Assembly: GCF_001509485.1 (NCBI RefSeq)
Contig: NZ_LLZI01000079.1
Location: 1-64,000, forward strand
DNA: 64,000 bases
Direction: 5' to 3'
Origin: Streptomyces sp. NRRL F-4489
GTDB lineage: Bacteria; Actinomycetota; Actinomycetes; Streptomycetales; Streptomycetaceae
Shown: positions 16,898-25,204 of the stretch, one piece after another
How positions within the stretch are numbered: the first letter of the stretch is position 1
How the letters are laid out: every line of letters begins with the position of its first letter
The notes under the pieces: generated by a model
The model's database searches: none
What the model was told of the DNA's origin: nothing
The model's input: only the letters and a program-made list of their open reading frames with translations
Program-made: the position numbers and the translations under genes

Positions 16898-19501
16898 CTA
16901 CTTGACGGGGGCCATCTTGTCGACGATCCCCGGGTGGTCGTCGATCCACTTCTCGACGCCCTTGTCCTCGTTCCCCTTGCCCGCGTCCTGGATGGCCTTC
17001 TCCAGGCTGCCCAGTTCGTCGGGCGTCATCTTCCAGTTCTTCAGCCAGCCGTGGAACTCGGGGAACTTCTTCGGGAAGTCCTTGTTGCCGAGTGTCTTGA
17101 TCTGGTTGTTGGCGCCCCAGGTGCCCTTGGGGTCGGCGAGCTTGGTGAGCTGGTACTTGCTGTACGCCCAGTGCGGGGACCACAGGACGACCGCGATCGG
17201 CTCGTGATTGTGGTACGCGCGGTCCAGTTCGGCGAGCATCGCGCTGGTGCCGGCCGAGGTGACCTCGAAGTCCGACAGGCCGTAGGCGGGCAGCACGGTG
17301 CTCTTCAGGCGCTGCATCTCACCGGTGCCCGGCTCGATGCCGATGATCTTGCCCTTGAACTCGTCCTTGTGCGTCCGCAGGTCGTCCATGGTCTTGACGT
17401 CCTTGACATAGGACGGGACGGCGATTTCGAGGGAGGTTTTGTCGTACCAGGCGCCGACGTCGGTCAGATCGTTTTTGTATTTGTCCCAGTACTGCTTCTG
17501 GGCCACCGGGAGCCAGCCGTCGGTTTCGACGTCGATCTGGCCGGTGGACAGGCCGGTCCACATCGGGCCGACGTCGAGGTTGCGCAGGTTGGGGTGGTAG
17601 CCGCGCTTCTCCAGAACGTTCTTCCAGAGGTAGGCGGTGGCGATGCCCTCGTCCCAGGCCGGGTAGCCGATGTTGGGGGCCTTGCCGGCGTCCTGGCCCT
17701 TGGCGTAGGTGGCGTGCGCGGAGGGGGCGATCTTCTCGACGAGGCCGGGGTTCTTCTTCAGCCAGGTGCGGACACCGTCCTGCTCATGGCCCTCACCGGC
17801 CGACTTGAGGGCATTCTCCAGGCTGGTGAGCTGCTTCTCGTCGAGGTGGAAGTTCTTCATCCACTTAGCCACCTCGGGCATGTCCTTGCCGAAGCCCTTG
17901 CGGCCGAGCATGTGCAGCCCGTCGCCGGAGCCGAACGCGCCCTTGGGGTCGGCGAGCTTGGTGAGCTGGTACTTGTCGTACGCCCAGTGCGGCGACCACA
18001 GGGTGACGGCGATCGGCTTCTTGTTGTGGATGGCGCGGTCCAGCTCGCTCAGCATGGAGGCGGTGCTGGACTCCTGGACCTTGTACTCGCCGGAGAGGCC
18101 GTACGCCGGGAGGACGTTCTCCTTGAGGCGCTTCATCTCGCCGGCGCCGGGCTCGATACCGGTGATCTTCCCGCCGAACTCGGCGCTCTTCCCCTTGAGG
18201 TCGTCGAGGGTCTTGACGTCCTTGACGTAGGACGGGACGGCGATCTCCAGGGAGGTCTTGTCGTACCAGGTGCCGAGGTCCTCCAGCTTGTCCTTGTACT
18301 TGTTCCAGTACTCGGCGTGGGTGGTCGGCAGCCAGGCGTTGGTCTGCACGTCGATATCGCCGCGGGCCTGGCCGGCGAAGAGCGGGCCGGCCTCCAGCGC
18401 CTGGACCTTGGGCTTGTAGCCGCGCTCCTCCAGGATCTCCTTCCAGAGGTACGTGGTGGCCTTGCCCTCGTCCCAGTTGACGTAGCCGAGGGTGATCGGC
18501 TTGCCGTTGCCGCCGCCGGCGTCGGCGCCGCCGTTGCGGTCCAGGTAGCTCATCCCGCCGGCCAGCAGCGCCAGGACGACGACACCGACCATGGCGACCG
18601 AGGTCGCGGGCCGCCACTGGAGGAACTTCCAGTGGCCGAGCGCCGCCTGGGCCTTGGCCAGCGCCCGCCGGCCGAGCGGCGAGACGCGCTGGTTGAGCGC
18701 GCCGGTCATCCGGTCCAGGTACATGGCGAGGATGACGACGGCGAGGCCGGCCTCGGCGCCGAGCGCGACGTTGACCGAGCTGATGGCGTTGTAGACGGAC
18801 GCGCCGAGGCCGCCGCCGCCGACCATGCCGGCGATCACGACCATGGACAGCGCGAGCATGATGACCTGGTTGATACCGGCCATGATCGTCGGCAGCGCCA
18901 GCGGCAGCTGCACCCGGAAGAGGGTGCGCCGCGGCGGCGTACCGAACGCCTCGGCCGCCTCGACCAGTTCCTGGTCGACCTGGCGGATGCCCAGTTCGGT
19001 CATCCGGACCGCGGGCGGCATGGAGAAGACGATGGTGGCGACGATGCCGGGGACGACACCGAGGCCGAAGAAGAGGATGCCGGGGATGAGGTAGACCATC
19101 GCCGGCATGGTCTGCATCAGGTCCAGGACCGGGCGCAGCACACCGCCGACGACCCGGCTGCGGGCCGCCCAGATGCCCAGCGGCACCGCGACCACCACGG
19201 TGATCAGGCAGGCCACCAGGACGAGGGAGAGCGACTCGATGGTCGGTCCCCACTGCTGGATGGAGTCGATCAGCGCGAAGCCGAGGAAGGTGAGCACCGC
19301 GGCCGGCAGTCCGCGCAGCCACCAGGCGAGCACCGCGAGGATGCCGGCCAGGACCAGCGGCTCGGGGGCCGCGAGGACGGTGTGGATGGCGTTGTAGAGG
19401 CCGTTGAGGACGGTGGTGATGAGGCTGAACAGCCAGTCGAGGTTGTCGCGCAGCCAGTTGACGGCGTCGTTCGCCCAGCTGCCTATCTGGATCCTAGGCA
19501 C
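16898..19501 (-). CDS. Glycine betaine/choline ABC transporter: permease fused to two tandem substrate-binding domains
   Basis: 867 aa. Residues about 1-300 are an OpuAB/ProW-type permease with the EAA-like loop (ELVEAAEAFGTPPRRTLFRVQLPLALPTI). One more helix (ATSVAMVGVVVLALLAGG) leads to an OpuAC domain from about 334 and a second from about 609. Both start xxWDEGxATxYLWKxxLExRGY and share YWDKYK/YWNKYK, WYDKTSLEIAVPSYVKDVKT and an LWSPHWAYxKYQLTKLADPKG segment bearing the aromatic residues that hold quaternary ammonium compounds. One fused domain is known (OpuABC); two on one chain is less usual. GTG 19501 overlaps the end of the ATPase gene by 8 nt. Role: osmoprotectant uptake. Confidence 0.9.
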   Translation of the reverse strand: MPRIQIGSWANDAVNWLRDNLDWLFSLITTVLNGLYNAIHTVLAAPEPLVLAGILAVLAWWLRGLPAAVLTFLGFALIDSIQQWGPTIESLSLVLVACLITVVVAVPLGIWAARSRVVGGVLRPVLDLMQTMPAMVYLIPGILFFGLGVVPGIVATIVFSMPPAVRMTELGIRQVDQELVEAAEAFGTPPRRTLFRVQLPLALPTIMAGINQVIMLALSMVVIAGMVGGGGLGASVYNAISSVNVALGAEAGLAVVILAMYLDRMTGALNQRVSPLGRRALAKAQAALGHWKFLQWRPATSVAMVGVVVLALLAGGMSYLDRNGGADAGGGNGKPITLGYVNWDEGKATTYLWKEILEERGYKPKVQALEAGPLFAGQARGDIDVQTNAWLPTTHAEYWNKYKDKLEDLGTWYDKTSLEIAVPSYVKDVKTLDDLKGKSAEFGGKITGIEPGAGEMKRLKENVLPAYGLSGEYKVQESSTASMLSELDRAIHNKKPIAVTLWSPHWAYDKYQLTKLADPKGAFGSGDGLHMLGRKGFGKDMPEVAKWMKNFHLDEKQLTSLENALKSAGEGHEQDGVRTWLKKNPGLVEKIAPSAHATYAKGQDAGKAPNIGYPAWDEGIATAYLWKNVLEKRGYHPNLRNLDVGPMWTGLSTGQIDVETDGWLPVAQKQYWDKYKNDLTDVGAWYDKTSLEIAVPSYVKDVKTMDDLRTHKDEFKGKIIGIEPGTGEMQRLKSTVLPAYGLSDFEVTSAGTSAMLAELDRAYHNHEPIAVVLWSPHWAYSKYQLTKLADPKGTWGANNQIKTLGNKDFPKKFPEFHGWLKNWKMTPDELGSLEKAIQDAGKGNEDKGVEKWIDDHPGIVDKMAPVK

Positions 19502-20687
19502 CGGCGGCCACCGTCCCCTCGGTCCCGGAGGCGGGCGCGGACGCGTCGGACGGGCGGGTCGCGTCGGCCGGGTCGGCAGGTCCCGGCTGGGCCGGCACCC
19601 CGGCGGCGGGCTGCGGACGGCCGGGCTCGCCGAGGACGGCCAGCAGCCGCTCGGCGGTGACCGCGCCGGCCAGTTCGCCGTGCTCGTCGATGACCGCGAC
19701 CGGTACGCCGCCGGCCGCCGAGCAGGCGGTGAACAGGTCGGCGAGCGGGGTGCCGGTGCCGACGGTGGCGGGCGCGGCGGCCCGGAAGTCGGCGGCGGTG
19801 GCCAGCGTGGTGCCGTCCGGGGCCGTCATGCCCAGGACGGTGCCGACCTCGGCCATCACCGCGCCGGCGGTCAGCACCCGGCTGCGGTCGACGTCCTGGA
19901 TGAAGGAGGCGACGTAGTCGTTGGCGGGCCGGACGAGGATGTCCTCGGCGCTGCCGGTCTGCACGATCCGGCCGTCGCGCATCACCGCGATCCGGTCGCC
20001 GAGCCGCATCGCCTCGTTGAGGTCATGGGTGATGAAGACGATGGTCTTCTTCAGCGTCTTCTGGAGTTCGAGGAGCTGGTCCTGCATATCGCGCCGGATC
20101 AGCGGGTCCAGCGCGCTGAAGGACTCGTCCATCAGCAGCAGGTCGGCGTCGGTGGCCAGCGCGCGGGCCAGGCCGACCCGCTGCTGCATCCCGCCGGACA
20201 GCTCGTCCGGCCAGGACTTCTCCCAGCCCTTGAGGCCGGCGAGCTCCAGGGCCTCGGTCGCGCGCCGCTCCCGCTCGGCGCGCGCGACGCCCTGGACCTC
20301 CAGACCGTAGGCGGCGTTCTCCAGCACGCTGCGGTGCGGGAAGAGCGCGAAGTGCTGGAAGACCATGGAGATCTTCCGGGAGCGGACGGCGCGCAGCTCC
20401 TTGGCGCTGAGCGAGGTGAGGTCCTGGCCGTCGAAGCGGACGGCGCCCGAGGTCGGCTCCAGCAGCCCGTTGAGCATGCGCAGCAGCGTGGACTTGCCGG
20501 ATCCGGACAGCCCCATGACGACGAAGATCTGGCCTTCGTCCACCTCGATGGAGGCGTCGATCACGGCGGCGGTGGTGCCTTCGGACCGCAGCTCGTCGCG
20601 GCCGGCGCCGGCCTGGAGTCTGCGGACCGCGTCCTCGGGTCGTCTGCCGAACACCTTGTAGAGGTGCTCGGCTTGCAGCCTGGACAC
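19494..20687 (-). CDS. proV: Glycine betaine/proline ABC transporter ATP-binding protein (OpuAA/ProV type)
   Basis: 397 aa. Walker A GLSGSGKST, signature LSGGMQQRVGLARAL, Walker B LLLMDESFSALD and switch His in THDLNEA are all present. The C-terminal third has paired CBS-like segments (PVAVIDEHGELAGAVTAERLLAVL), which in OpuA sense ionic strength or c-di-AMP, then a low-complexity Pro/Ala tail. GTG 20687 has AGAGAGG five bases upstream; a longer in-frame start would run through the hairpin and is rejected. First gene of the two-gene transporter operon, with an 18-bp perfect hairpin in its leader. Confidence 0.9.
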   Translation of the reverse strand: MSRLQAEHLYKVFGRRPEDAVRRLQAGAGRDELRSEGTTAAVIDASIEVDEGQIFVVMGLSGSGKSTLLRMLNGLLEPTSGAVRFDGQDLTSLSAKELRAVRSRKISMVFQHFALFPHRSVLENAAYGLEVQGVARAERERRATEALELAGLKGWEKSWPDELSGGMQQRVGLARALATDADLLLMDESFSALDPLIRRDMQDQLLELQKTLKKTIVFITHDLNEAMRLGDRIAVMRDGRIVQTGSAEDILVRPANDYVASFIQDVDRSRVLTAGAVMAEVGTVLGMTAPDGTTLATAADFRAAAPATVGTGTPLADLFTACSAAGGVPVAVIDEHGELAGAVTAERLLAVLGEPGRPQPAAGVPAQPGPADPADATRPSDASAPASGTEGTVAAGA

Positions 20688-20712
20688 ATATACCTCTCTT
20701 GTCGCACGAGAA

Positions 20713-20760
20713 ACGACCTGCCGCCCCCGCGGGGCCTGACCGGCGGGGGCGGCAGGTCGT
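20713..20760. promoter_or_regulatory. Perfect 18-bp hairpin in the leader of the betaine transporter operon
   Basis: Arms 20713-20730 and 20743-20760 are exact reverse complements with a 12-nt loop; the near arm ends 25 nt upstream of the GTG at 20687. It sits in a divergent gap, so it cannot be a simple 3' terminator of a flanking gene. It could be an attenuator or mRNA-stability element of the transporter transcript. No conserved riboswitch core was recognised. Confidence 0.6.
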
Positions 20761-20784
20761 GGTGCGGGACGAGTTCCGCTCGTC

Positions 20785-20796
20785 TTCACCGGTGAA
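20785..20796. promoter_or_regulatory. 12-bp perfect palindrome TTCACCGGTGAA
   Basis: A perfect dyad in the divergent proV/exonuclease gap, just upstream of the 18-bp hairpin relative to proV. It looks like a repressor site for the transporter promoter; the cognate protein is not identifiable. Confidence 0.4.
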
Positions 20797-20909
20797 AAGT
20801 TGAAAAGTCATCGGAGTCCGCTCCGGCTGCGCGCCTGCCCGGCTTCACCGGACTCAAACGGAACGGTGAGTTACCTCACACCGGCGGCGCGTTTGGGGCA
20901 TACGGCATC

Positions 20910-21848
20910 ATGCGGGGTGTGACTCGACGCCTGATGCTCCTCGACACCGCCTCCCTCTACTTCCGCGCCTATTTCGGCGTACCGGAATCGGTCAGGGCGC
21001 CGGACGGCACGCCGGTGAACGCGGTGCGCGGCCTGCTGGACTTCATCGCCCGGCTCGTCCAGGACCACCACCCCGACGACCTGGCCGCGTGCATGGACTT
21101 CGACTGGCGCCCCCAGTGGCGGGTCGATCTGATCCCGTCCTACAAGGCGCACCGGGTCGCCGAGGAGGCCCCCGCCGGCTCGGCCGAGCCGGACGCGGAG
21201 GAGATCCCGGACACCCTCTCCCCGCAGGTCCCGGTGATCGAGGAGGTGCTGGACGCGCTGGGCATCGCCCGGATCGGCGCCCCCGGCTACGAGGCCGACG
21301 ACGTCATCGGCACCCTGACCGCGCGGGCGGCGGGCCCGGTCGACATCGTCACCGGCGACCGCGACCTCTTCCAGCTCGTCGACGACGCCCGCGCCATCCG
21401 CGTCCTGTATCCGCTCAAGGGCGTCGGCACCCTCCAGCTCACCGACGGGGCGCTGCTGCGCGAGAAGTACGGGGTGGACGGCCCCGGTTACGCGGATCTG
21501 GCGCTGCTGCGCGGCGACCCCAGCGACGGGCTGCCGGGCGTCCCGGGCATCGGCGAGAAGACCGCCGCGAAGCTGCTGGACGCCTACGGCAGCCTGGCCG
21601 GCGTCATCGCCGCGGCCGAGGACCCGGCGTCCAGGCTCACCCCGGCGCAGCGCCGGCGGATCACCGAGGCGCTGCCCTACCTGGCGGTCGCCCCCAAGGT
21701 GGTCCGGGTGGCGGACGACGTCCCGCTCCCGGAGACCGCCCTCGCCCTGCCCGCCGAGCCGGCCGATCCGGAGCGGCTGGCGGCGCTGGCCGAGCGGTGG
21801 GGCCTGGGTGGCGCGTTGCAGCGCTTGCTGGGCGCGCTCCAGCGGTGA
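20910..21848 (+). CDS. 5'-3' exonuclease (PolI N-terminal-domain type)
   Basis: 312 aa free-standing 5' nuclease. Metal-binding acidic clusters are present: LLDTASLYFRAYFG, CMDFDWRPQWR..IPSYKAHR, YEADDVIGTL and VTGDRDLFQLVDD. The helix-hairpin-helix region RGDPSDGLPGVPGIGEKTAAKLL follows. This is the FEN/PolA 5' nuclease family, acting on RNA primers and flaps; Streptomyces carry it besides PolA. ATG 20910 has only a weak GGGG leader; an in-frame GTG nine bases on is possible. Monocistronic by position. Confidence 0.9.
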   Translation: MRGVTRRLMLLDTASLYFRAYFGVPESVRAPDGTPVNAVRGLLDFIARLVQDHHPDDLAACMDFDWRPQWRVDLIPSYKAHRVAEEAPAGSAEPDAEEIPDTLSPQVPVIEEVLDALGIARIGAPGYEADDVIGTLTARAAGPVDIVTGDRDLFQLVDDARAIRVLYPLKGVGTLQLTDGALLREKYGVDGPGYADLALLRGDPSDGLPGVPGIGEKTAAKLLDAYGSLAGVIAAAEDPASRLTPAQRRRITEALPYLAVAPKVVRVADDVPLPETALALPAEPADPERLAALAERWGLGGALQRLLGALQR

Positions 21849-21852
21849 ACTG

Positions 21853-21871
21853 TTAGGTTAGGTAAACCTAA
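21853..21871. promoter_or_regulatory. Iron box (DmdR/IdeR operator) before the siderophore-interacting protein
   Basis: TTAGGTTAGGTAAACCTAA, 19 bp, agrees with the Streptomyces DmdR1/IdeR consensus TTAGGTTAGGCTNACCTAA except for two central bases, and is near-palindromic. It lies 59 nt upstream of the GTG at 21930. Iron-loaded DmdR should repress the gene. Confidence 0.85.
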
Positions 21872-21929
21872 CAGGCGGGGTCCGCCCCCAGGGGCGCCCC
21901 GCTCCCGCCCGCGTCAGGGGAGAGAAGCC

Positions 21930-22781
21930 GTGGCAGCAGAGCGACCGGCCCGCAGAACGCAGACACCGCACCGCGCCCAGGTGCGGCGCACCGAGCGGCT
22001 CTCACCGCACATGGTCCGCGTCGTCCTCGGCGGCGACGGACTGGCGGCGTTCGAGGCGGGCCAGTACACCGACCACTACGTCAAACTGGTCTTCCCGCTG
22101 CCGGACGTCCGCTATCCCGAACCGTTCGACATGGGCCGGATCCGGGCCGAGATGCCCCGCGACCAGTGGCCGCGCACCCGTACGTACACCGTCCGCGCCT
22201 GGGACGCCGAGGCCCGCGAGCTGACCGTGGACTTCGTCGTGCACGGCGACGAGGGGCTGGCCGGGCCGTGGGCGGCGGCCGCCCGGCCGGGCGACGAGAT
22301 CATGTTCCTCGGCCCCGGCGGCGCCTACGCCCCGGACCCGGCGGCCGACTGGCATCTGCTCGCCGGCGACGAGAGCGCGCTGCCGGCCATCGCCGCCGCC
22401 CTGGAGCGGCTGCCGGAGGATGCCGTGGCGCACGCCTTCATCGAGGTCGCCGGCCCCGAGGAGCGCCAGGAGCTGACCGCGCCGCCCGGCGCCCGGATCA
22501 CCTGGCTGCACCGCGGCACCGCCCCGGTCGGCCGCGAACTGGTCGCCGCCGTACGGGCGCTCACGTTCCCGGCGGGCCGGGTCCAGGCGTTCGTGCACGG
22601 CGAGGCCGGCAGCGTGAAGGAGCTGCGCCGGCTGCTCCGCGTCGAGCACGCCGTCCCGCGCGAGGCGCTGTCGATCTCCGGCTACTGGCGCGCCGGCCAC
22701 GACGAGGACGGCTGGCAGGCCGGCAAGCGCGCCTGGAACGAGCAGGTCGAGGCGGAGCAGGAGCCCGCCGCGGCCGCCTGA
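21930..22781 (+). CDS. Siderophore-interacting protein, FAD-dependent ferric-siderophore reductase (ViuB/SIP family)
   Basis: 283 aa. An N-terminal FAD-binding barrel contains the RTRTYTVR motif and an upstream HMVRVVLGG strand; the C-terminal NAD(P)H-like half shows LLAGDESALPAI and the family-typical end ISGYWRAGHDEDGWQAGKRAWNE. It reduces Fe(III)-siderophores in the cytoplasm to release iron. GTG 21930 follows GGGGAGAGAA. No siderophore biosynthesis or transport gene is adjacent, so it serves siderophores imported elsewhere. Control by the iron box at 21853-21871 is strongly suggested. Confidence 0.9.
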   Translation: MAAERPARRTQTPHRAQVRRTERLSPHMVRVVLGGDGLAAFEAGQYTDHYVKLVFPLPDVRYPEPFDMGRIRAEMPRDQWPRTRTYTVRAWDAEARELTVDFVVHGDEGLAGPWAAAARPGDEIMFLGPGGAYAPDPAADWHLLAGDESALPAIAAALERLPEDAVAHAFIEVAGPEERQELTAPPGARITWLHRGTAPVGRELVAAVRALTFPAGRVQAFVHGEAGSVKELRRLLRVEHAVPREALSISGYWRAGHDEDGWQAGKRAWNEQVEAEQEPAAAA

Positions 22782-22809
22782 CCCACCACCGCACCCGGGG
22801 CGGCGCGGC

Positions 22810-23505
22810 TCATGGCGAGCCGGCGCCGCCCCGCGCCGTCTCCGGCCCGGCGCCGTCCGCCGCGCCCTCGTCCCCGTCACCGTCCCGCTCGTAGCGCCGC
22901 GCCGAGCGGTCGACGTGCGCCAGCCGCCGCATCGCGGTGAGCACCGCGTCCCCGAGCACGGTCCCCACCACCACGCTCTCCACCAGCGCGTCCACCTCCG
23001 CATGGCGCCCCACGTACGCCAGATCGGCACCGGCGATCCGCTCGCACGCCGCCGCGTAGTCGTCGAAGACCTCCACGAACGCGCCCTGCCCGAGGTCCCG
23101 GAAGGCGGCCAGCGCCACCGCCATCGCCTCCGCCGCCGGATGGTCCGGGCCGACCCGCCAGCCGCGCCGGGCGATCAGCTCGGCGACCGCCTGCCGGGCC
23201 TCCGGCAGCCCCTCGGGGCGGGTGGCGGGCACCGGCGTGATCGCGTCATGCGCCGCGCCGAGCACCTTGTGCACCGGCACCCCGGGGGCGTCCACGGCGG
23301 ACAGCACCTCGCGGACGGCCGCCACCGACAGCCCGCCGACGTCGATCAGCCCGCGGATCAGCCGCAGCCGGCGGACATGGTCCTGGTCGTAACTGGCCTG
23401 GTTGGGGCTGGTGAGCCGGCCGGGCGGCAGCAGCCCCTCGCGGACGTAGAACTTGATCGTGGGCACCGCCACGCCGGTTTCGCGGCTCAGCTCGCCGATG
23501 CGCAT
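22810..23505 (-). CDS. MerR-family transcriptional regulator
   Basis: 231 aa. The N-terminal winged helix (MRIGELSRETGVAVPTIKFYVREGLLPPG) and second helical part (YDQDHVRRLRLIRGLIDVGGLSVAAVREVL) are clear; the C-terminal 140 residues look like an all-helical effector domain (GWRVGPDHPAAEAMAVALAAF) rather than a metal-binding loop, with a charged Asp/Glu-rich tail. ATG 23505 has GAAGGG upstream. Divergent from two membrane-protein genes across a gap with a MerR-like dyad; likely their regulator. Effector unknown. Confidence 0.85.
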   Translation of the reverse strand: MRIGELSRETGVAVPTIKFYVREGLLPPGRLTSPNQASYDQDHVRRLRLIRGLIDVGGLSVAAVREVLSAVDAPGVPVHKVLGAAHDAITPVPATRPEGLPEARQAVAELIARRGWRVGPDHPAAEAMAVALAAFRDLGQGAFVEVFDDYAAACERIAGADLAYVGRHAEVDALVESVVVGTVLGDAVLTAMRRLAHVDRSARRYERDGDGDEGAADGAGPETARGGAGSP

Positions 23506-23556
23506 CTGACGCCCTTCCCTCCTCGCCCGCCCCGTCTTGCCAATCCGCTCCCCATC

Positions 23557-23583
23557 ATAGATAGTCCCGCTATCAGATAGCGG
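23557..23583. promoter_or_regulatory. MerR-type operator dyads
   Basis: CCGCTATCAGATAGCGG (23567-23583, 7-bp arms, 3-nt centre) overlaps an upstream GATAG/CTATC dyad, so CTATC-type half-sites repeat about every 8-11 bp. The array lies between the divergent MerR gene and the membrane-protein operon. Confidence 0.5.
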
Positions 23584-23625
23584 CAAGCGCCACTATCCAT
23601 TCTGCCCATGGGGGGTTCCTTCCGC

Positions 23626-24579
23626 ATGTCCCGATACCGTTCCCTGCTCGCCTTCTCCTGGGCGATGGCCGCGCTGGCCGCCGTCTCGGCGGCCGGGATG
23701 CTCCTCGACGACCGGGTGCTGGTCGGCGCGCCGATCTGGTTCAAGCCGTTCAAGTTCTCGGTCTCGTTCGCGGCCTACGGGCTGACGCTGGCCTGGATGC
23801 TGTCGCGACGCCCCGCCCGCAGCCGGGCCGGCGAGTGGGCGGCCCACACCATCGTGGTCGCCGGGCTCATCGAGATGGCGATCATCGTGGGGCAGACGCT
23901 GCGCGGCCGACGCAGCCACTTCAACATCGAAACCCCGCTGGACCGCGCCCTGTTCATGGCCATGGGTGCCACCATCGCGATCCTCTGGACCGCCACCCTG
24001 GTGATCGCGGTGGTGCTGTTCCGGGCCCGGCTCGGCGACCGCGCCACGGCCTGGGCGATCCGACTCGGCGCGCTGATCGCCCTGGCCGGACTGCTGCTCG
24101 GCGGGCTGATGCTGATGCCGACACCGGAGCAGCAGGCCCAGCAGGCCGCCGGAATCGTCCCCACCGTGCTCGGCGCCCACAGCGTCGGCGTCCCCGACGG
24201 CGGCCCCGCCCTGCCCCTGACCGGCTGGAACGCCACCGGCGGCGACCTGCGCATCCCGCACTTCGTCGGGATGCACGCCCTCCAGGCGCTCCCGCTCTTC
24301 CTCTACGGGATCGAGGCGCTGGCCCGCCGCCGGAGCCGGCTGCGCGACGAGCGCGTACGGCTGCGGCTGGTCGCCACCGCGGCCGGCTTCCTCGCCGGGC
24401 TGCTCGCCCTGGTCACCTGGCAGGCGCTGCGCGGCCAGGCCCTGCTCCGCCCCGACGCGGCCACCCTCACCGCGCTGGCCGTCCTCGTCACCGCCACCGC
24501 GGCCGGCACCCTCGCCGCGCTGCGCGCACCCCGCGCCGACCGCACCCGCCCCACCCCCACCCCGGAGCCCGTCGCATGA
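23626..24579 (+). CDS. Integral membrane protein of unknown function
   Basis: 317 aa with about eight hydrophobic helices. No family is recognised with confidence. Visible points: an N-terminal helix ending GAPIWFKPFKFSVSFAAYG, a conserved-looking polar segment GQTLRGRRSHFNIETPLDR, and an outside loop rich in Gln/Gly/Pro with LTGWNATGGDLRIPHFVGMHALQALP. The His-rich and Trp-rich motifs could bind a cofactor, but that is speculation. A start 18 nt upstream (23608) is equally possible. Its TGA overlaps the next ATG (ATGA), so the two are translationally coupled and probably act together under the MerR regulator. Confidence 0.7.
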   Translation: MSRYRSLLAFSWAMAALAAVSAAGMLLDDRVLVGAPIWFKPFKFSVSFAAYGLTLAWMLSRRPARSRAGEWAAHTIVVAGLIEMAIIVGQTLRGRRSHFNIETPLDRALFMAMGATIAILWTATLVIAVVLFRARLGDRATAWAIRLGALIALAGLLLGGLMLMPTPEQQAQQAAGIVPTVLGAHSVGVPDGGPALPLTGWNATGGDLRIPHFVGMHALQALPLFLYGIEALARRRSRLRDERVRLRLVATAAGFLAGLLALVTWQALRGQALLRPDAATLTALAVLVTATAAGTLAALRAPRADRTRPTPTPEPVA

Positions 24580-25037
24580 CCGACCGCACCCTCTTCAGCC
24601 TGGCGTTCGCCCTCGCCGCCCCCTTCTGGGCGCTGCTGATCCTCGCCCCCGGCCGGCGCTGGACCGACCGGATCGCCGCCTCCCCCCTGCCGATGGTCCC
24701 CGTCATCGGCGTCTACCTCGCGCTCGCGATACCGGTCTTCCCGCAGCTGTGGGCGGCGGTGAGCCGTCCGGACCTGGCCGGATTCCAGCGGCTGCTGGCG
24801 CTCGGCGGCGGGGCCGGCGCGATCTGGGCGCAGCTGATCGCCTGGGACCTCTTCCTCGGCCAGTGGATGTACCGCGAGGCGCGGACCCTGGGCATCCACC
24901 CGCTGGTGATGGCCCCGCTGCTGGTCCTGACCATCCTGCTCTCCCCGATCGGCGTCCTGCTCTTCCTCCTCCTGCGCGCCGCGGTACGCCTCCGGGCCCG
25001 GCGGAACGGAACGGCAACACCGGCCCGGCACCCGTAA
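24576..25037 (+). CDS. ABA4-like small membrane protein (DUF4281)
   Basis: 153 aa with four predicted helices. The pattern FALAAPFWALLILAPGRRWTDRI, then WAQLIAWDLFLGQWMYREARTLGIHP, then LSPIGVLLFLLLR matches the ABA4-like family, named after a plant neoxanthin-synthesis protein; bacterial function is unknown. It overlaps the preceding membrane gene by 4 nt. No carotenoid gene lies in the window. Confidence 0.7.
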   Translation: MTDRTLFSLAFALAAPFWALLILAPGRRWTDRIAASPLPMVPVIGVYLALAIPVFPQLWAAVSRPDLAGFQRLLALGGGAGAIWAQLIAWDLFLGQWMYREARTLGIHPLVMAPLLVLTILLSPIGVLLFLLLRAAVRLRARRNGTATPARHP

Positions 25038-25168
25038 CCGCATCCCACGACAGGGACGGGCCAGTACGGGTAGCAACTCCCGGGCGCTCCAACTGATTTG
25101 ACGGTCAGTCAGCACACGCGCTCCGGCCCCCGGCCCGCCCCTCCCCCACCCCCTCCTCCCCAAATTCC

Positions 25169-25198
25169 TTGACTCCGCATGGACTTCCCTGTTCCACT
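25169..25198 (+). promoter_or_regulatory. Candidate promoter for the leader-peptide/monooxygenase transcript
   Basis: A -35-like TTGACT (25169-25174) with an 18-nt spacer to TCCACT (25193-25198) would start transcription at or next to the leader ATG at 25205. An inverted repeat GCATGGA (25177-25183) / TCCATGC (25202-25208) overlaps promoter and start codon and may be an operator. Confidence 0.4.
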
Positions 25199-25204
25199 GG
25201 CTCC

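Noticed and set aside
20688..20760. c-di-AMP (ydaO) riboswitch before the betaine operon
   Set aside because: The leader is only a single long hairpin; none of the conserved ydaO core was visible.
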